This document shows, in pieces, positions 22,746-33,560 of a DNA stretch of 64,000 nt. A program made the position numbers and the translations under genes. Position 1 is the first letter of the stretch. The number at the start of each line of letters is the position of its first letter. The DNA lies in NCBI GenBank assembly GCA_032164245.1, contig JAVMKO010000006.1:7083001-7147000 (forward strand), written 5' to 3'. The stretch is from Sternotherus odoratus (taxonomy: Eukaryota; Chordata; Testudines; Kinosternidae). The notes beneath the pieces are model-generated. The model was not told the origin of the DNA. It worked only from the letters and a program-made list of their open reading frames with translations, and did not search any database.

Positions 22746-23820
22746 ATTTCAAGCTCCTGCTGGAGCTGTGAAATTGACAAGAAAAGCTGGTAAGTTTCCT
22801 GCTGTGAATCTTGTGCTGGGTTTACACCCAGGGCTGTCACCCAGAAGCAGATTGGGGGGGGGGGGGGAGAAGAGGTGGGTGCTCCAGCTCTGAGCCCAAC
22901 TACTGTCCAGCTCTCAGCTCCCCATTAGGTGCCCAGCTGTCCATTCCCCTCTCACCCTTCCCCCAGTCTCTCAGCTCCCCACTCCCTACGCGAGCTGGAC
23001 AGCAGAAATAGAGCAGTAGGCATCAGAGCAGCACACAGCCAAGTGAAGCAGGCTTGCTGGGGCTGGACAAGACAGGCTGCCTCACTTGGTAGGGACAATT
23101 CAGGACTCGGAAGTAGGAGGAAGATGAGAGCCCTTCCTGGGGCAAAGAGGACAAAATGTGAGAGTAAAGAGGAGGAACTAGATGATCAGAGGGAGGTCCC
23201 TGAAACACCAGCAGCTCTGTTTATCCATAATCCAACCCTGGTAAGATCAAGCAGTGTTGTTTCAGTTAGCTTTCTGTGGACAGAAAAGCATCCATCGTCC
23301 TTAAAATTCTCAGTACCACGAGCTTATTTTCTCTCTTGTGCTACTTTAGGTGCTGGATCTAGGAATCTCTCCTTTCAAACCTCAGAAATCCCTCTCTCTG
23401 AGCAGCATGTTATTATTTAAAACATCTGTTACTCAGACTTAATGAGACTGAATCAGCTTCCAAAATGGACAAGGATCAGGATCAAGAAATTAAATCTTTC
23501 AACTGCTGGCATGCACAGTCTCCTGCCCCACATCAGGGAACAATCCTACCCCACTTCACAGATGTGTTCACTTGCTCCTGTTCTGCCCCCTAGGGGGAAG
23601 AAAGCAGCTTTCCCTGTTCCTGCGGTGACTTACATAGTCTCCTCCCTGCAATCAGGGGCCAACTGTGTCCATTATCCACCCTCCATTGGCACAAGTGTCA
23701 TGGTTGTGGTAGGTGGGGAGAGCTGAGAAAAGGAAGTCTCCTCTGCCTGCTGCAGGGCAAAGGGGAACAGAGAATATGAGGAATTTTCATGGTCTTCTCA
23801 TCACCTGGTACAGCTCTCTC

Positions 23821-24074
23821 AGAGTCTGTCTACACAGCATTTTGGAGTGAGCCTCCCAACCTGGGATCAACAGACCTGGGGCTAGAGTACTCATACTAGC
23901 ATGCTAAAAAAACCCTGTATAGACAGCATTTAAGTTGCAGCTTGGGATGGAGTTTGGGCTTTGAAGCTTAGGGAGCTGCTATTATCAGAACACAGGTGCA
24001 AGCCCCACTAGCCCCATATCTATCAACCCAGACAGGGAGACTTGCTCCAAAATGTTGTGTAGATATATCCTCAA
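23821..24074. mobile_element. MITE with ~31-bp inverted repeats
   Basis: The TIR at 23827-23857 (TGTCTACACAGCATTTTGGA...) pairs with 24035-24066 (reverse complement starts TATCTACACAACATTTTGGA). About five mismatches. The target duplication is not clear. hAT-like by its TCTACAC termini. Confidence 0.65.
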
Positions 24075-24225
24075 AGACCCAGAACATAAAGGAAGGGAAA
24101 GGATGCGTCTCCCAGTTCCCAAATAAACTATACTTGCTCTCCACTCCTTTTCCCATTCCACCATGGCTCAGGATGTGTGGGGACCAAGAGCAGTGCCCCC
24201 TATGTTGTGCTTCTTCCACTAGAGG

Positions 24226-24249
24226 GTGTGTGTGTGTGTGGGGGGGGGA
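24226..24249. repeat. (TG)n-(G)n simple repeat
   Basis: Alternating GT followed by a run of nine G. Confidence 0.9.
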
Positions 24250-24519
24250 TGATCTTAAAGAGCAGATAAGCCCTATTCCTCAAGGGACCTTAATGGCCTA
24301 TACGCCCCACGCTCACTTCCCACAGGATGTACAGGGGGGAATAGAAAGCAGGTGATTTCCCTAGTCTCCAGGGGATCTGCACTGCCTCTCCAACCTGTGC
24401 CATTCCCACCCTGATTCAGAGGGTGGGGGACCCTGGGGGAGAAGACAGGAAGGCCAAGTCTCCTTCCTGAGTCTGTTCTATCCAGGATGGGGGGGGGGTG
24501 CCCCACGTACACAGATGAG

Positions 24520-25330
24520 CCTGATCCCATCCAGGTGGAGGTTGAGGGGGGCAAGGGGAACCAGGTGCTTGCTCCTTCTCAGGAACTCTCCAGAGTAGGT
24601 CTTGGCCACCTGGATAGGGAGTGAGGGGAGCAAAAGGGAGGCAGGTGCCTGTTCATTCTCAGAGGCTCTCCAGGGCAGGTGCCCACCCAGGCAGGGACTG
24701 AGGGAAGCAGGGGCTGAAAGGGCTAAGTGGGGACACACCGAGGAGGGCGCAAGGGCCTGCTCCTGCAGAGGGGCTCTCTGGGGCGGGTGCCCTGCCTGGG
24801 CCTGAGGATAAAAGGGGAGAGGCAAGTGTCCATCCCCCACCGGGGAAGGCCTGAGGACGGAGGGGAAAGTACCTGAGGAAGACGGGGGGGAGGGGTGGAC
24901 GTGCACAGCCCCCAATGGCACGGCCTGAGGGGGACAATGGGGGACGGGTGCCCAATTGATGGGGCCTGAGGACGGGGGGGGGTGCCCAGCCCAGCCCAGC
25001 CAGGGCCTGAGTTGGACAAGGTGGGAGGGGAGGGGAGGGGAAGGGCCAGGTTGCCCCCCCCCCTTGTCGGGCCCTGAGGGGGAGGAAGCGGGAGGGGAAG
25101 GGGAGGGGACAGGTGCTTCCCCCGGGGGGCTGAGGGGGCACAAGGCGGGAGGGGAAGGGGAGGGGGCAGGTGCCTCCCCCGGGGGGCTGAGGCGGCACAA
25201 GGCGGGAGGGGGCGGGAGGAGAAGGGTCAGGTGCCCGCCCCCCCGGGGGGCTGAGGGGGCCCAAGGCGGGAGGGGGAGGGGAGGGGAGGGGAGGGGGCAG
25301 GTGCCCCCCCGGGCGGGGCCGGGGCCCACA
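24520..25330. repeat. GC-rich minisatellite in DDHD1 intron 1, next to the exon 1 donor
   Basis: Tandem units of about 57-64 bp in the best part (25065-25315). Each has CAGGTGCC, a C-run, GGGGGGCTGAG, CAAGGCGGGAGG and G/A-rich DNA. Units become steadily more diverged away from the exon, down to about 24.5 kb. The array ends within some 10 bp of the splice donor. The plus strand is G-rich, so the transcript is C-rich here. Confidence 0.8.
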
Positions 25331-25335
25331 CTCAC

Positions 25336-25969
25336 GCTGCCAGTAGACCGGGTAGCACTCGGCGCTGCTCACGTCCACCTCGTAGAGCCCGCCGCGCACG
25401 CAGACGGGCGGGCCGGGGCCGGCGCCGGGCTGCAGGGCGCGGTAGGCCAGCTCGAGGCGCAGCGAGTCGTAGCCGATGAAGGGCTTCCAGCTCTTCCGGT
25501 CCTCGCGGTAGAGCCACCGCACCTCCTCGGGCCCCAGCTCCCGCACCACCTCGTAGCGGGCCCGCCCGCCGCCGCCGTCCGCCGAGCGCGGCCGCTTGCG
25601 CTCGGGCAGCGCGCTGGCCGCCAGGGAGAAGCCGCTGCCGCCGCTCTCGCTGCTGGCCAGCCCGGCGCCCTCGCTGCCCTCGCCGCCCGTGGAGTAGCGC
25701 AGCGACGTGCCGGACTCGGCCGAGTCGAACTCGTAGCCGCCGCCGGCCTCGTCGCTCAGGCTGGGCTCGCGGCGGCGGGCGGCGCCGGGCTCGCCCTCGG
25801 AGGAGGAGGAGGAGAGCGCCGGGCGCAGCGGCGGGAGGGGCTCCGGGCCCCGCGCCCCGTCCTCGCCCGCCGCCGCCCCCCGCGCCGAGTGCTCGCAGCA
25901 GCAGCCGTAGCCGGCGTCGCCGCCCAGCTGCCAGGGGCCGTGCGGCGGGCCGGGCTCGGGGGACTCCAT
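25336..25969 (-). CDS. DDHD1: DDHD1 exon 1 (coding part)
   Basis: N-terminal 211 residues plus 1 nt of PA-PLA1, an intracellular phospholipase A1 that hydrolyses phosphatidic acid and is linked to mitochondrial and vesicle membranes. I chose the ATG at 25967-25969 (MESPEPGPPH), the first ATG in frame; a GTG three codons upstream is less likely. Residues 1-135 are low complexity (Gly, Ser, Ala, Pro). They contain the conserved-looking LSDE and YEFDSAESGTSLRY at about 71-92 and a basic ERKRPR at 123-128. Residues 139-180 (YEVVRELGPEEVRWLYRED..., WKPFIGYDSLRLELAYRAL) and 189-211 (VCVRGGLYEVDV..., CYPVYWQ) match vertebrate DDHD1. The donor is C|GTGAGT at 25335. The linker at 181-188 is short compared with the human protein as I remember it. 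Very high GC; CpG island. Confidence 0.95.
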
Positions 25970-26100
25970 GCCGCGCACGGGGCAGCGGCCTCCGCCCGCG
26001 CCCGGCCCCCGCTCACACCCGGCCCCGGCTGCCGCAGCCGGCTCCAGCCCGGCGCGGCGGCAGCGTCACGCACGCGGGGGCGGCGCGGCCCTGCCCTCTG
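25970..26100 (-). promoter_or_regulatory. DDHD1: DDHD1 5' UTR / proximal promoter, CpG island
   Basis: 131 bp of very GC- and CpG-rich DNA between the start codon and the first minisatellite unit. There is no TATA box. The island continues into exon 1. The transcription start cannot be fixed; it may lie here or inside the array. Confidence 0.6.
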
Positions 26101-28060
26101 TCGGGGGGGGGGACCGGCCATGTGACCCCCCCACACACACTGACTAACGGGCGGGGGAGAGACCGCCCCTGTGACACCTCCCCCCCCCCGACTAACGGGC
26201 GGGGGAGGGACGAGACCGCCCCTGTGACGCCCCTTCCCAGTCCCTAGTGACTAACGGGCGGGGAGAGACCGGCCATGTGACACCCCCCCCCCCCGACTAA
26301 CGGGCGGGGGAGGGACGAGACCGCCCCTGTGACGCCCCTTCCCAGTCCCTAGTGACTAACGGGCGGGGAGAGACCGGCCATGTGACACCCCCCCCCCCCC
26401 GACTAACGGGCGGGGGAGGGACGAGACCGCCCCTGTGACGCCCCTTCCCAGTCCCTACTGACTAACGGGCGGGGGAGGGACGAGACCGCCCCTGTGACGC
26501 CCCTTCCCAGTCCCTAGTGACTAACGGGCGGGGAGAGACCGCCCCTGTGACACCCCCCCCCCCCAGTCCCTACTGACTAACGGGCGGGGAGAGACCGCCC
26601 CTGTGACACCCCCCCCCCCAGTCCCTACTGACTAACGGGCGGGGGAGAGACCGGCCATGTGACACCCCCCCCCCCCGACTAACGGGCGGGGAGAGACGAG
26701 ACCGGCCATGTGACCCCCCCCCCCCCCAGTCCCTACTGACTAACGGGCGGGGAGAGACCGGCCATGTGACACCCCCCCCCGACTAACGGGCGGGGAGAGA
26801 CGAGACCGGCCATGTGACACCCCCCCCCCCCCAGTCCCTACTGATTAACGGGCGGGGAGAGACCGCCCCTGTGACCCCCCCCCCCGACTAACGGGCGGGG
26901 GAGGGACGAGACCGCCCCTGTGACGCCCCTTCCCAGTCCCTACTGACTAACGGGCGGGGAGAGACCGCCCATGTGACACCCCCCCACTAACTAACGGGCG
27001 GGGAGAGACGAGACCGGCCATGTGACCCCCCCCCCCAGTCCCTACTGACTAACGGGCGGGGAGAGACCGCCCATGTGACACCCCCCCCCCCCCCAGTCCC
27101 TACTGACTAACGGGCGGGGAGAGACCGCCCCTGTGACACCCCCCCCCCCAGTCCCTACTGACTAACGGGCGGGGGAGAGACCGGCCATGTGACACCCCCC
27201 CCCCCCCGACTAACGGGCGGGGAGAGACGAGACCGGCCATGTGACCCCCCCCCCCCCAGTCCCTACTGACTAACGGGCGGGGAGAGACCGCCCATGTGAC
27301 ACCCCCCCCCGACTAACGGGCGGGGAGAGACGAGACCGGCCATGTGACACCCCCCCCCCCAGTCCCTACTGATTAACGGGCGGGGAGAGACCGCCCCTGT
27401 GACCCCCCCCCCCCGACTAACGGGCGGGGGAGGGACGAGACCGCCCCTGTGACGCCCCTTCCCAGTCCCTACTGACTAACGGGCGGGGAGAGACCGCCCA
27501 TGTGACACCCCCCCACTAACTAACGGGCGGGGAGAGACGAGACCGGCCATGTGACCCCCCCCCCCCAGTCCCTACTGACTAACGGGCGGGGAGAGACCGC
27601 CCATGTGACACCCCCCCCCCCCCAGTCCCTACTGACTAACGGGCGGGGGAGAGACCGGCCATGTGACACCCCCCAACTGACTAACGGGCGGGGAGAGACG
27701 AGACCGGCCATGTGACCCCCCCCCCAGTCCCTACTGACTAACGGGCGGGGAGAGACGAGACCGCCCCTGTGACGCCCCTTCCTAGTCCCTACTGACTAAC
27801 GGGCGGGGAGAGACCGGCCATGTGACAAACCCCCCCCCAGAGATGAGACCGCCCATGTGACACCCCCCCAGTCCCTACTGACTAACGGGCGGGGGAGGGG
27901 CCAGCTATGTGACCCCCCTGTCCCTATTGACTAACGGGCGGGGGAGAGACGAGACCGCCCCTGTGACCTCCCCCCCCCTTCCCTACTGACTAACGGGCGG
28001 GGGAGGGACTGGCCATGTGACCCCCCCCAGTCCCTAGTGACTAACGGGCGGGGAAGAGAG
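26101..28060. repeat. GC-box minisatellite upstream of DDHD1 (about 36 units)
   Basis: Units of about 50-60 bp made of ACTAACGGGCGGGG, GAGA(C), CCGGCCATGTGAC or CCGCCCCTGTGAC, a C-run of 6-15 and CAGTCCCTACTG. I count about 36 TAACGGGCGGGG cores by eye between 26145 and 28055. Each unit holds GGGCGGGG, the Sp1/KLF GC box, and a long G-run on the DDHD1 sense strand. A ten-unit block repeats at a period of 530 bp. It starts about 130 bp from the DDHD1 ATG. Confidence 0.9.
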
Positions 28061-28720
28061 AGACCGCATATGTGACGACACCCCCCCCCCCGTCCCTACT
28101 GACTAATGGGCAGGGAATAGATTGGCCATGATACCCCCCCTCTCCCCCCACAGTCCCTACTATCAATGGGTGAAGAACAGACTGGCCCTGTGACCCCACC
28201 TCCCAGCACCTACTAACTAATTGGGGGGGCATATTGGTGACCCTCCCAGCTGCTTATTGCCTAATGGGGGAATGGAAATGGCTCTGTGACCCCCCCCCAT
28301 CTCACTACTACCCAATGGGAAGGGACAGGCCATGTGAGCCCCCCCCCCCAGCAACTGCCTAATGGGAGTGGGGGGAGACCAGTCATGTATGTACCATCTT
28401 ATTCCTAATTGTGGTGTGGGGGGAGGGAGGTGGCGAGGAGTACTGGCCATAAACCCCATTGTCTAACAGGGGGACCAGGTCCAGCCATGTGTGTGACGTT
28501 CCTACTGCCTAATCTGGGACAAGGTTACCTGGGATGGGTATAAGGGTAGTGAATATCAGGCATGTGTGCAACTTCCCCCATCTTACTGCCTTGTGGGGTG
28601 GGGTTGCAGGTGCAGCAAGGGCCAGCCATGTATGACTTCCCCCATAAAATCAGGGGAACAGGGAACAGCCATTTGTCTGACACCCCAAATCTTGGTGTTT
28701 AACTGGAAGTGGTGGGCACG
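28061..28720. repeat. Degenerate outer part of the GC-box minisatellite
   Basis: The same unit order is still visible (CTACTGACTAATGGGCAGGG, GGCCATG, C-run, CCTAATGGG), but cores decay from GGGCGGGG to TAATGGGnAGGG and then CCTAATGGG. Units are irregular in length. The last traces are near 28.6-28.7 kb. Confidence 0.7.
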
Positions 28721-29995
28721 GTACCAGCTTGGCTGGGTACATGTCTATCAGGAGAGCTGTATTTTCACTTGGCACAATGTGAATCAAAGAAAATCCAGTA
28801 ACCATAATCTTGGCAGAATTCATTTTTTTTTATTTTTGCAATTTTGATGGTTAATTTCACTTGTCTATTAAACATTTTAATATATTTTTTATTTATTTAA
28901 TTGTTTACACTTGCAGGACATAATGGACGGATCAGACAATTATGACAGTAAGCTTTGGGATTCAAAAAGTTAGTTTTATAACCATTAAAACACAAATTGT
29001 TAATATGCATGTCAAAATATACAGAGTAAATATATCCTTTAATTCAACTCTAAGTTCTCAAGCAGCATATTTCTCACCTTACCTATTTTTTCTGTTTGTG
29101 TGTTTGGTAAAATTGATATTTACCAACATTTGCTGATAAAAATCAAATCCTTCCAAGCCTAAATTAATGAAATGGGCACCTGTGACAGTTTGGACCCCCC
29201 TTTTGGGATGCCACCGGATGTACTGGGATTTCACTGAGCCTGCCTGCTCCATGAGCCTGGGCTCCCAGTCCCTGTTTTGCTGAATTAGGCTCTCCAGCTT
29301 CTGGCAGCACACAGGTAGGGATGCACCAGCTCTAGAACCTCACAGTCTGCAAACAGCTTTCTGTGAGAAAACACAGCTAGGAAAAGCCCAGCACTCAAGT
29401 GCAGCTCTCCTCTGGAAAGTACACCCAAAATAATACTGTCTTGCGCAGTAGAGAAATCTGTACAACATAAGCGCATATATTTGCCCCCTCCCGCAATGTG
29501 AAGGGAGATACGCACAACTTCTTGTCCCTCCCAGTTATAAACTGCACAAACTGGATTTAATAATCAACACTATTAACTATAAAAGGCAGATTTTAAGTGA
29601 TCATAAGGGAAAGCAAACAGAACAAGGTAGATTACTACGCAAATAAAATAAAACACACATACTAAGCTTAAGATCTTAAAGAGACTGGTTAATGACCCAA
29701 CCATGATCCTCCCAACATTCTTCCCATGCCTGCCTGTTTATCCCAACAAGCCCCTTCCTCACACATTCAAAGTGGAGCTCTACTTGGAGTGGACTACAGG
29801 TCCTAGGGTCCACCCGACTCCTTATTGCATGAAGATAATTCCAGGGCAATGTAGTCTCCAAGAAGACCATGGCAGTAGGGCAGTTGAATGACACCCATCA
29901 CTGCTATGGCCTCGCTCTTAATCTAATGCTGGAAGGATTTTGTACTTTGCATTTTACTCCAGGTGTTGCCACTGACTTCTTATATGTACAATGCT
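28721..29995. other. Intergenic DNA upstream of DDHD1; possible unclassified long repeat at 29170-29900
   Basis: 28721-29165 is AT-rich with nothing recognised. 29170-29900 starts GTGACAGTTTGGACCCCCCT and resembles an interspersed repeat common in turtles, possibly LTR-derived. I cannot name it or fix its ends. Confidence 0.35.
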
Positions 29996-30140
29996 TTACC
30001 TGTCTGTGCCTCTGTTTTCCCATCTGTAAAATGAGAATGATCTGGCACAGAATTGCTGTGAGACTAAATTCACTAATGTCAGTCAAGTGCTCGGAGATCC
30101 TTGGGTAGGTTGTGCTATAGAAATGCAAAGTATTATTTAT
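29996..30140 (+). repeat. MIR-like (CORE-SINE) fragment
   Basis: It contains CTGTGCCTCTGTTTTCCCAT, CTGTAAAATGAGAATGAT, GCTGTGAGACTAAATTCA and GCTATAGAAATGCAAAGTAT, in the order expected for the MIR core and tail. Confidence 0.75.
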
Positions 30141-30749
30141 GAATTAACAGAATTGTGTGCAGTGTCTTTTTGGTACTATGATTGTAATGATTAAGGAAAA
30201 CAATACATACACAAACATAGTTTTTAAAAATTACAATTACAACTGTGTGTGTATTTAGAAGACACTCACCAGACAACAGGCCATCAGACTTGATAGGCCA
30301 TTAGGAAAAAACAATAAGACTTTGAAGACGCTAATCTCTCTCCTTCCTGAGAGGAGTCTTGGGACGCAGCTGTTACACTACTAGGTCAGGTGGTCCTGTC
30401 ACCTGCTACTAAACACCATCTTGGACTTCTAGTGATTTTCTACTAAAAGGAGGGGAGGTCAACACTGGGAAACAAAAGATTCCCACCTTATGTAAATCTT
30501 ATTTAAGGCTGGGGAATAAGGCAAACAGGTCACTGCCTTCCCACCCAAGAGAGAATGCTGAAAGTACCTGAAGAGACAAAGTACTGACCTGAGGGAAAGG
30601 CAAGGGCGGAGTCCAGACTGAGGAGTCTAGTCTGTAAAGAGAAATACGTGGAACTCTAAGCTACAGAAAATCTGCAACTTGCCTAAAACAACATTAACCT
30701 ATGTCCGAGAAGTCCTCAAATCATGGTTTAACAACACCCCTCCCCCCCC

Positions 30750-31290
30750 CAGTTGTCTCTTTTCCAAGCTGAAAAGTCCCAATCTTATTAATCTCTCCAC
30801 ATATGGAAGCCGTTCCATACCCCTAATCATTTTTGTTGCCCTTCTCTGTACCTTTTCCAATTCCAGTATATCTTTTTTGAGATGGGGTGACCACAACTGC
30901 ACACAGTATTCAAGAATGTGGGTTTACCATGGATTTATATAGAGGCAATATATTTTCTGTCTTATCTATCCCTTTCTTAATGATTCCCAACATTCTGTTA
31001 GCAAAGAAACCACAATAACTAGTTATTAAAGAAGGAGAGACAGTCCATGTCTGGAGAGTCACTCCATTTTCCTTGTTTAAATATTGGCACAACAGTAGCT
31101 TTTTTCTAGTTCTCTGAAACGTCCCTCTTTTCCAAAATTTATTTAAAATGAATCATCTAGCTAGAGAGCCAACTCCTTTAAAACTTTGTAGTGCAAGTTA
31201 TCTAGACCTCGTGATTTTAAAATGTTTAACTTAGCACTCCTGTTTAACATCCCTCTTAGTTACTGTTTGAAGATGAAGTATTTCATCATC
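30750..31290 (-). pseudogene. CR1 LINE RT fragment, antisense
   Basis: The minus strand reads [40 protein letters not shown] and [10 protein letters not shown]. Upstream of that is ANRMLGIIKKGIDKTE. This is the conserved end of CR1 ORF2. 31100-31290 continues with CR1-like antisense DNA, less certainly. Confidence 0.8.
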
Positions 31291-31302
31291 ATTATGCCAC
31301 AA

Positions 31303-31440
31303 AGAATCAGAGAGGTAGCTGTGTTAGTCTGGAATAGCAGAGGTAACTAAGTCCTGTGGCACCTTAAAGACTAACTATAAAATATTGAAGCATAAGCTTT
31401 CGTGGGCTAATACCCACTTCGTCGGATGCAAGCAGTGGAC
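31303..31440 (+). repeat. Interspersed repeat family R, copy 1
   Basis: The consensus parts are AGAGGTAGCTGTGTTAGTCT, TCCTGTGGCACCTTAAAGAC and AAGCATAAGCTTTCGTGGGC. It recurs at 33983, 47796 and 54993 (twice, inverted). It is a retroelement tail or SINE-like unit; I do not assert a family name. Confidence 0.7.
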
Positions 31441-31798
31441 CACAAAGGTATGCCACAAAGGTACGCCATGTAACTTTGTTCCAAATAGAGATGGGAAATA
31501 TTTATTGGACACGTCTGCCTTTTCTGTATCATACCTATCCAAATATATTTCAGGCATTGAGGGCATTCTTAATTAGAACCCACTCAAACACCGATCACCA
31601 AATTAAGCAGAGCTCTGAAAAAGCTGCAGAACTTTGCTTACAGCAGGAAACCCTCCGCAAAGGGAATTTTAACCAGCCTAGCTGTTTTAAAAGGGATTGT
31701 CTCACATAACGGTGAGCTGGCTTAAATATCCCCCAGGAGAGAGTTTTGTGCGGTTGACAAAGCTGCATAGCTTGTTTTTTTCTGGTGTTCTAGTAGAG

Positions 31799-32012
31799 CA
31801 GGCCTGCACAACATGCGGCCCGGGGGCCACATGCAGCCTGCACGAGCTCACTCTGCGGCCCACGGGGGGGGGTGAGTAGGGGTGGGGCAAGCCAAGTGGT
31901 GGGGGGTGGAGGGAAGCAGATGGGGGGGAAGGGCGAGGGCGGGGCTTTTCGGCCAGCAGCTGTTTTTTTGCAGTAATATGGCCCTCGCTGCTTTCCGAGT
32001 TGTGCAGGCTTG
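31799..32012. mobile_element. hAT MITE, 214 bp, with target duplication
   Basis: The ends CAGGCCTGCACAAC and GTTGTGCAGGCTTG are inverted repeats with one mismatch. Flanks TAGTAGAG (31791-31798) and TAGTAGAT (32013-32020) form an 8-bp target duplication with one change, typical of hAT. G-rich interior. Confidence 0.8.
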
Positions 32013-33560
32013 TAGTAGATAGTTCTGTATGGTTATTTTTTTGAGGTCAGTTTTGTCATTCACTGGAGCTGAAATGTTCTTTCAAAGGTACGGCTTGAAA
32101 TTCTTTTCCTTTCTGCTGCAAACAGCAAAAGAAGAATAGTTCATAGGGTCTCTCATATAAAGGAAAGAACGGGGCAATAGAGAGTCCCATACATGAATTC
32201 ATATACTATGCAATGCAATGTTTTGTGTAAATTGTATGTGCTCTTTTACTGCTATTCCACAGCAAATAAAGAAGGGAAAACAGTATCAAATCTTGTCATA
32301 AATATTTATCCTTTTAGACCCGATCCTGAAAAGACCTATGCAAATGCTTAACTTTATACAGGTGAGTAATCCCACCTGTGCTTCATCAGAAAGGAACTTG
32401 TAGACAGTCATCCGCAGACAGATAGCTGGCTAAGTCTGCAGCAGAACGGTGGAATGAGTAGCTGCACTGCTCACATGACCTCAGTTCTCCCTGTCTATCC
32501 CAGCTTGCTCCTCCAGAACTAACAAAGGGCGTATTTTTTTGGAAATTTTACTAGGCCGCGTTACAGTTGGATGAAATATGTACATTGGGGTGATCGTGAG
32601 TGATGAAGGATTATGTGGCCGTGGTGAACTGTAATCAAACGTGCAAATACGGGTACGTCAGTGCATACATGTTTTGGATGCAGAATGCCCCTCCCCCTCC
32701 CTTTATTAAAGCCATGCCTGGCTGTGATGGGGCATGGGCCTGAAACACTCCCCTTGAAGGATTAATTTTTTTAATCACTTGACAGCCCTAGTGCTAACAC
32801 CTTAGTCATGAAACCACATATATTGGTTCTATATTGGTTCATATATTAGTTCTATTGGTGGTATATTACCACATATATTAGTTCTTTCTCTTTTCTGGAT
32901 TTTACCGGTGACACGAAGAGGGGGATCTTGATTCATGGGCAACTCAGGGCCTCCATATTATCTGTCCAGGCTTGTGGCCTAGAGAGGTACTCCAGCTTTC
33001 TTTACCTTTCAGGGGTGCATACCCATTGTCTCTCAAGACTGAAGGCTGCCTACTGCTACTAATATAAATGTAGGGCTGGAAAAGTGTAACAGGGAATTTT
33101 TAATGGCAGATACAGAAGGGCTGGACCCGGCCTATTGAACACAGACAGGCAAAGATGATAAAGAAACAAAATTTAAATCCCAAATGACGGATTGCTGACA
33201 CAGAACTGAACAGAGGTTCTGCAGCCTCCTGGGGCTGTGTCCGAGATCAGAACTGCTGGGGAGCTTGGGAATGAAATCGGGCCATGCGTGAAGAGAGTTT
33301 TCAGAGCCATGTCCCAGAGTCATGGCCAGAGAATCAGCATCCTGAAGGGACACAGAGACTTTTTCAAATCTAACTTCAGCAGACTTGGGCTGTGTACGTC
33401 CCAGGACCTGAAACTTTGGCTCTGCAAGGGAATCGGAAACCACTATCAATCAGGTACTGGGTGAAATCCTGTCCCTACTCATATCTTTAGGAGTCTGGCC
33501 ATTGATTTCGATGGGGCCAGGATTTCATCCACTGTATGCAGTTAGTCTTTCTTCTCCCAT
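32013..33560. other. Intergenic DNA with a short hAT tail at 32755-32790
   Basis: The only recognised item is the hAT 3' tail ending TTAATCACTTGACAGCCCTA, like that at 6795. The rest is unclassified. Confidence 0.4.

Larger units (their letters stand above)
10940..25335 (-). other. DDHD1: DDHD1 intron 1 (14.4 kb)
   Basis: Runs from the exon 1 donor (GTGAGT, at 25335 downward) to the exon 2 acceptor at 10940. From 10940 to about 16480 I see only unique-looking AT-rich DNA, a short (TG)n at 14908-14921 and a palindrome near 15322. The rest holds LINE fragments, MITEs and a GC-rich minisatellite next to exon 1, listed separately. No host exon was recognised inside. Confidence 0.9.

Noticed and set aside
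22806..23420. Open frames of up to 163 codons in intron 1
   Set aside because: No domain, no splice-site support, composition of chance frames near G-runs.
24659..25335. Extension of the DDHD1 exon 1 frame into Pro-rich sequence (minus strand)
   Set aside because: It is intron: the conserved reading stops exactly at a GTGAGT donor, and the extension is a frame through the GC-rich minisatellite.
24956..26125. 389-codon plus-strand open frame across DDHD1 exon 1
   Set aside because: Antisense shadow of a GC-rich exon; Ala/Gly/Arg-rich with no domain.
26101..28060. CRISPR-like or satellite-centromere interpretation of the tandem array
   Set aside because: Units are adjoining and whole-unit repeated with no unique spacers, in a vertebrate promoter context: a minisatellite.
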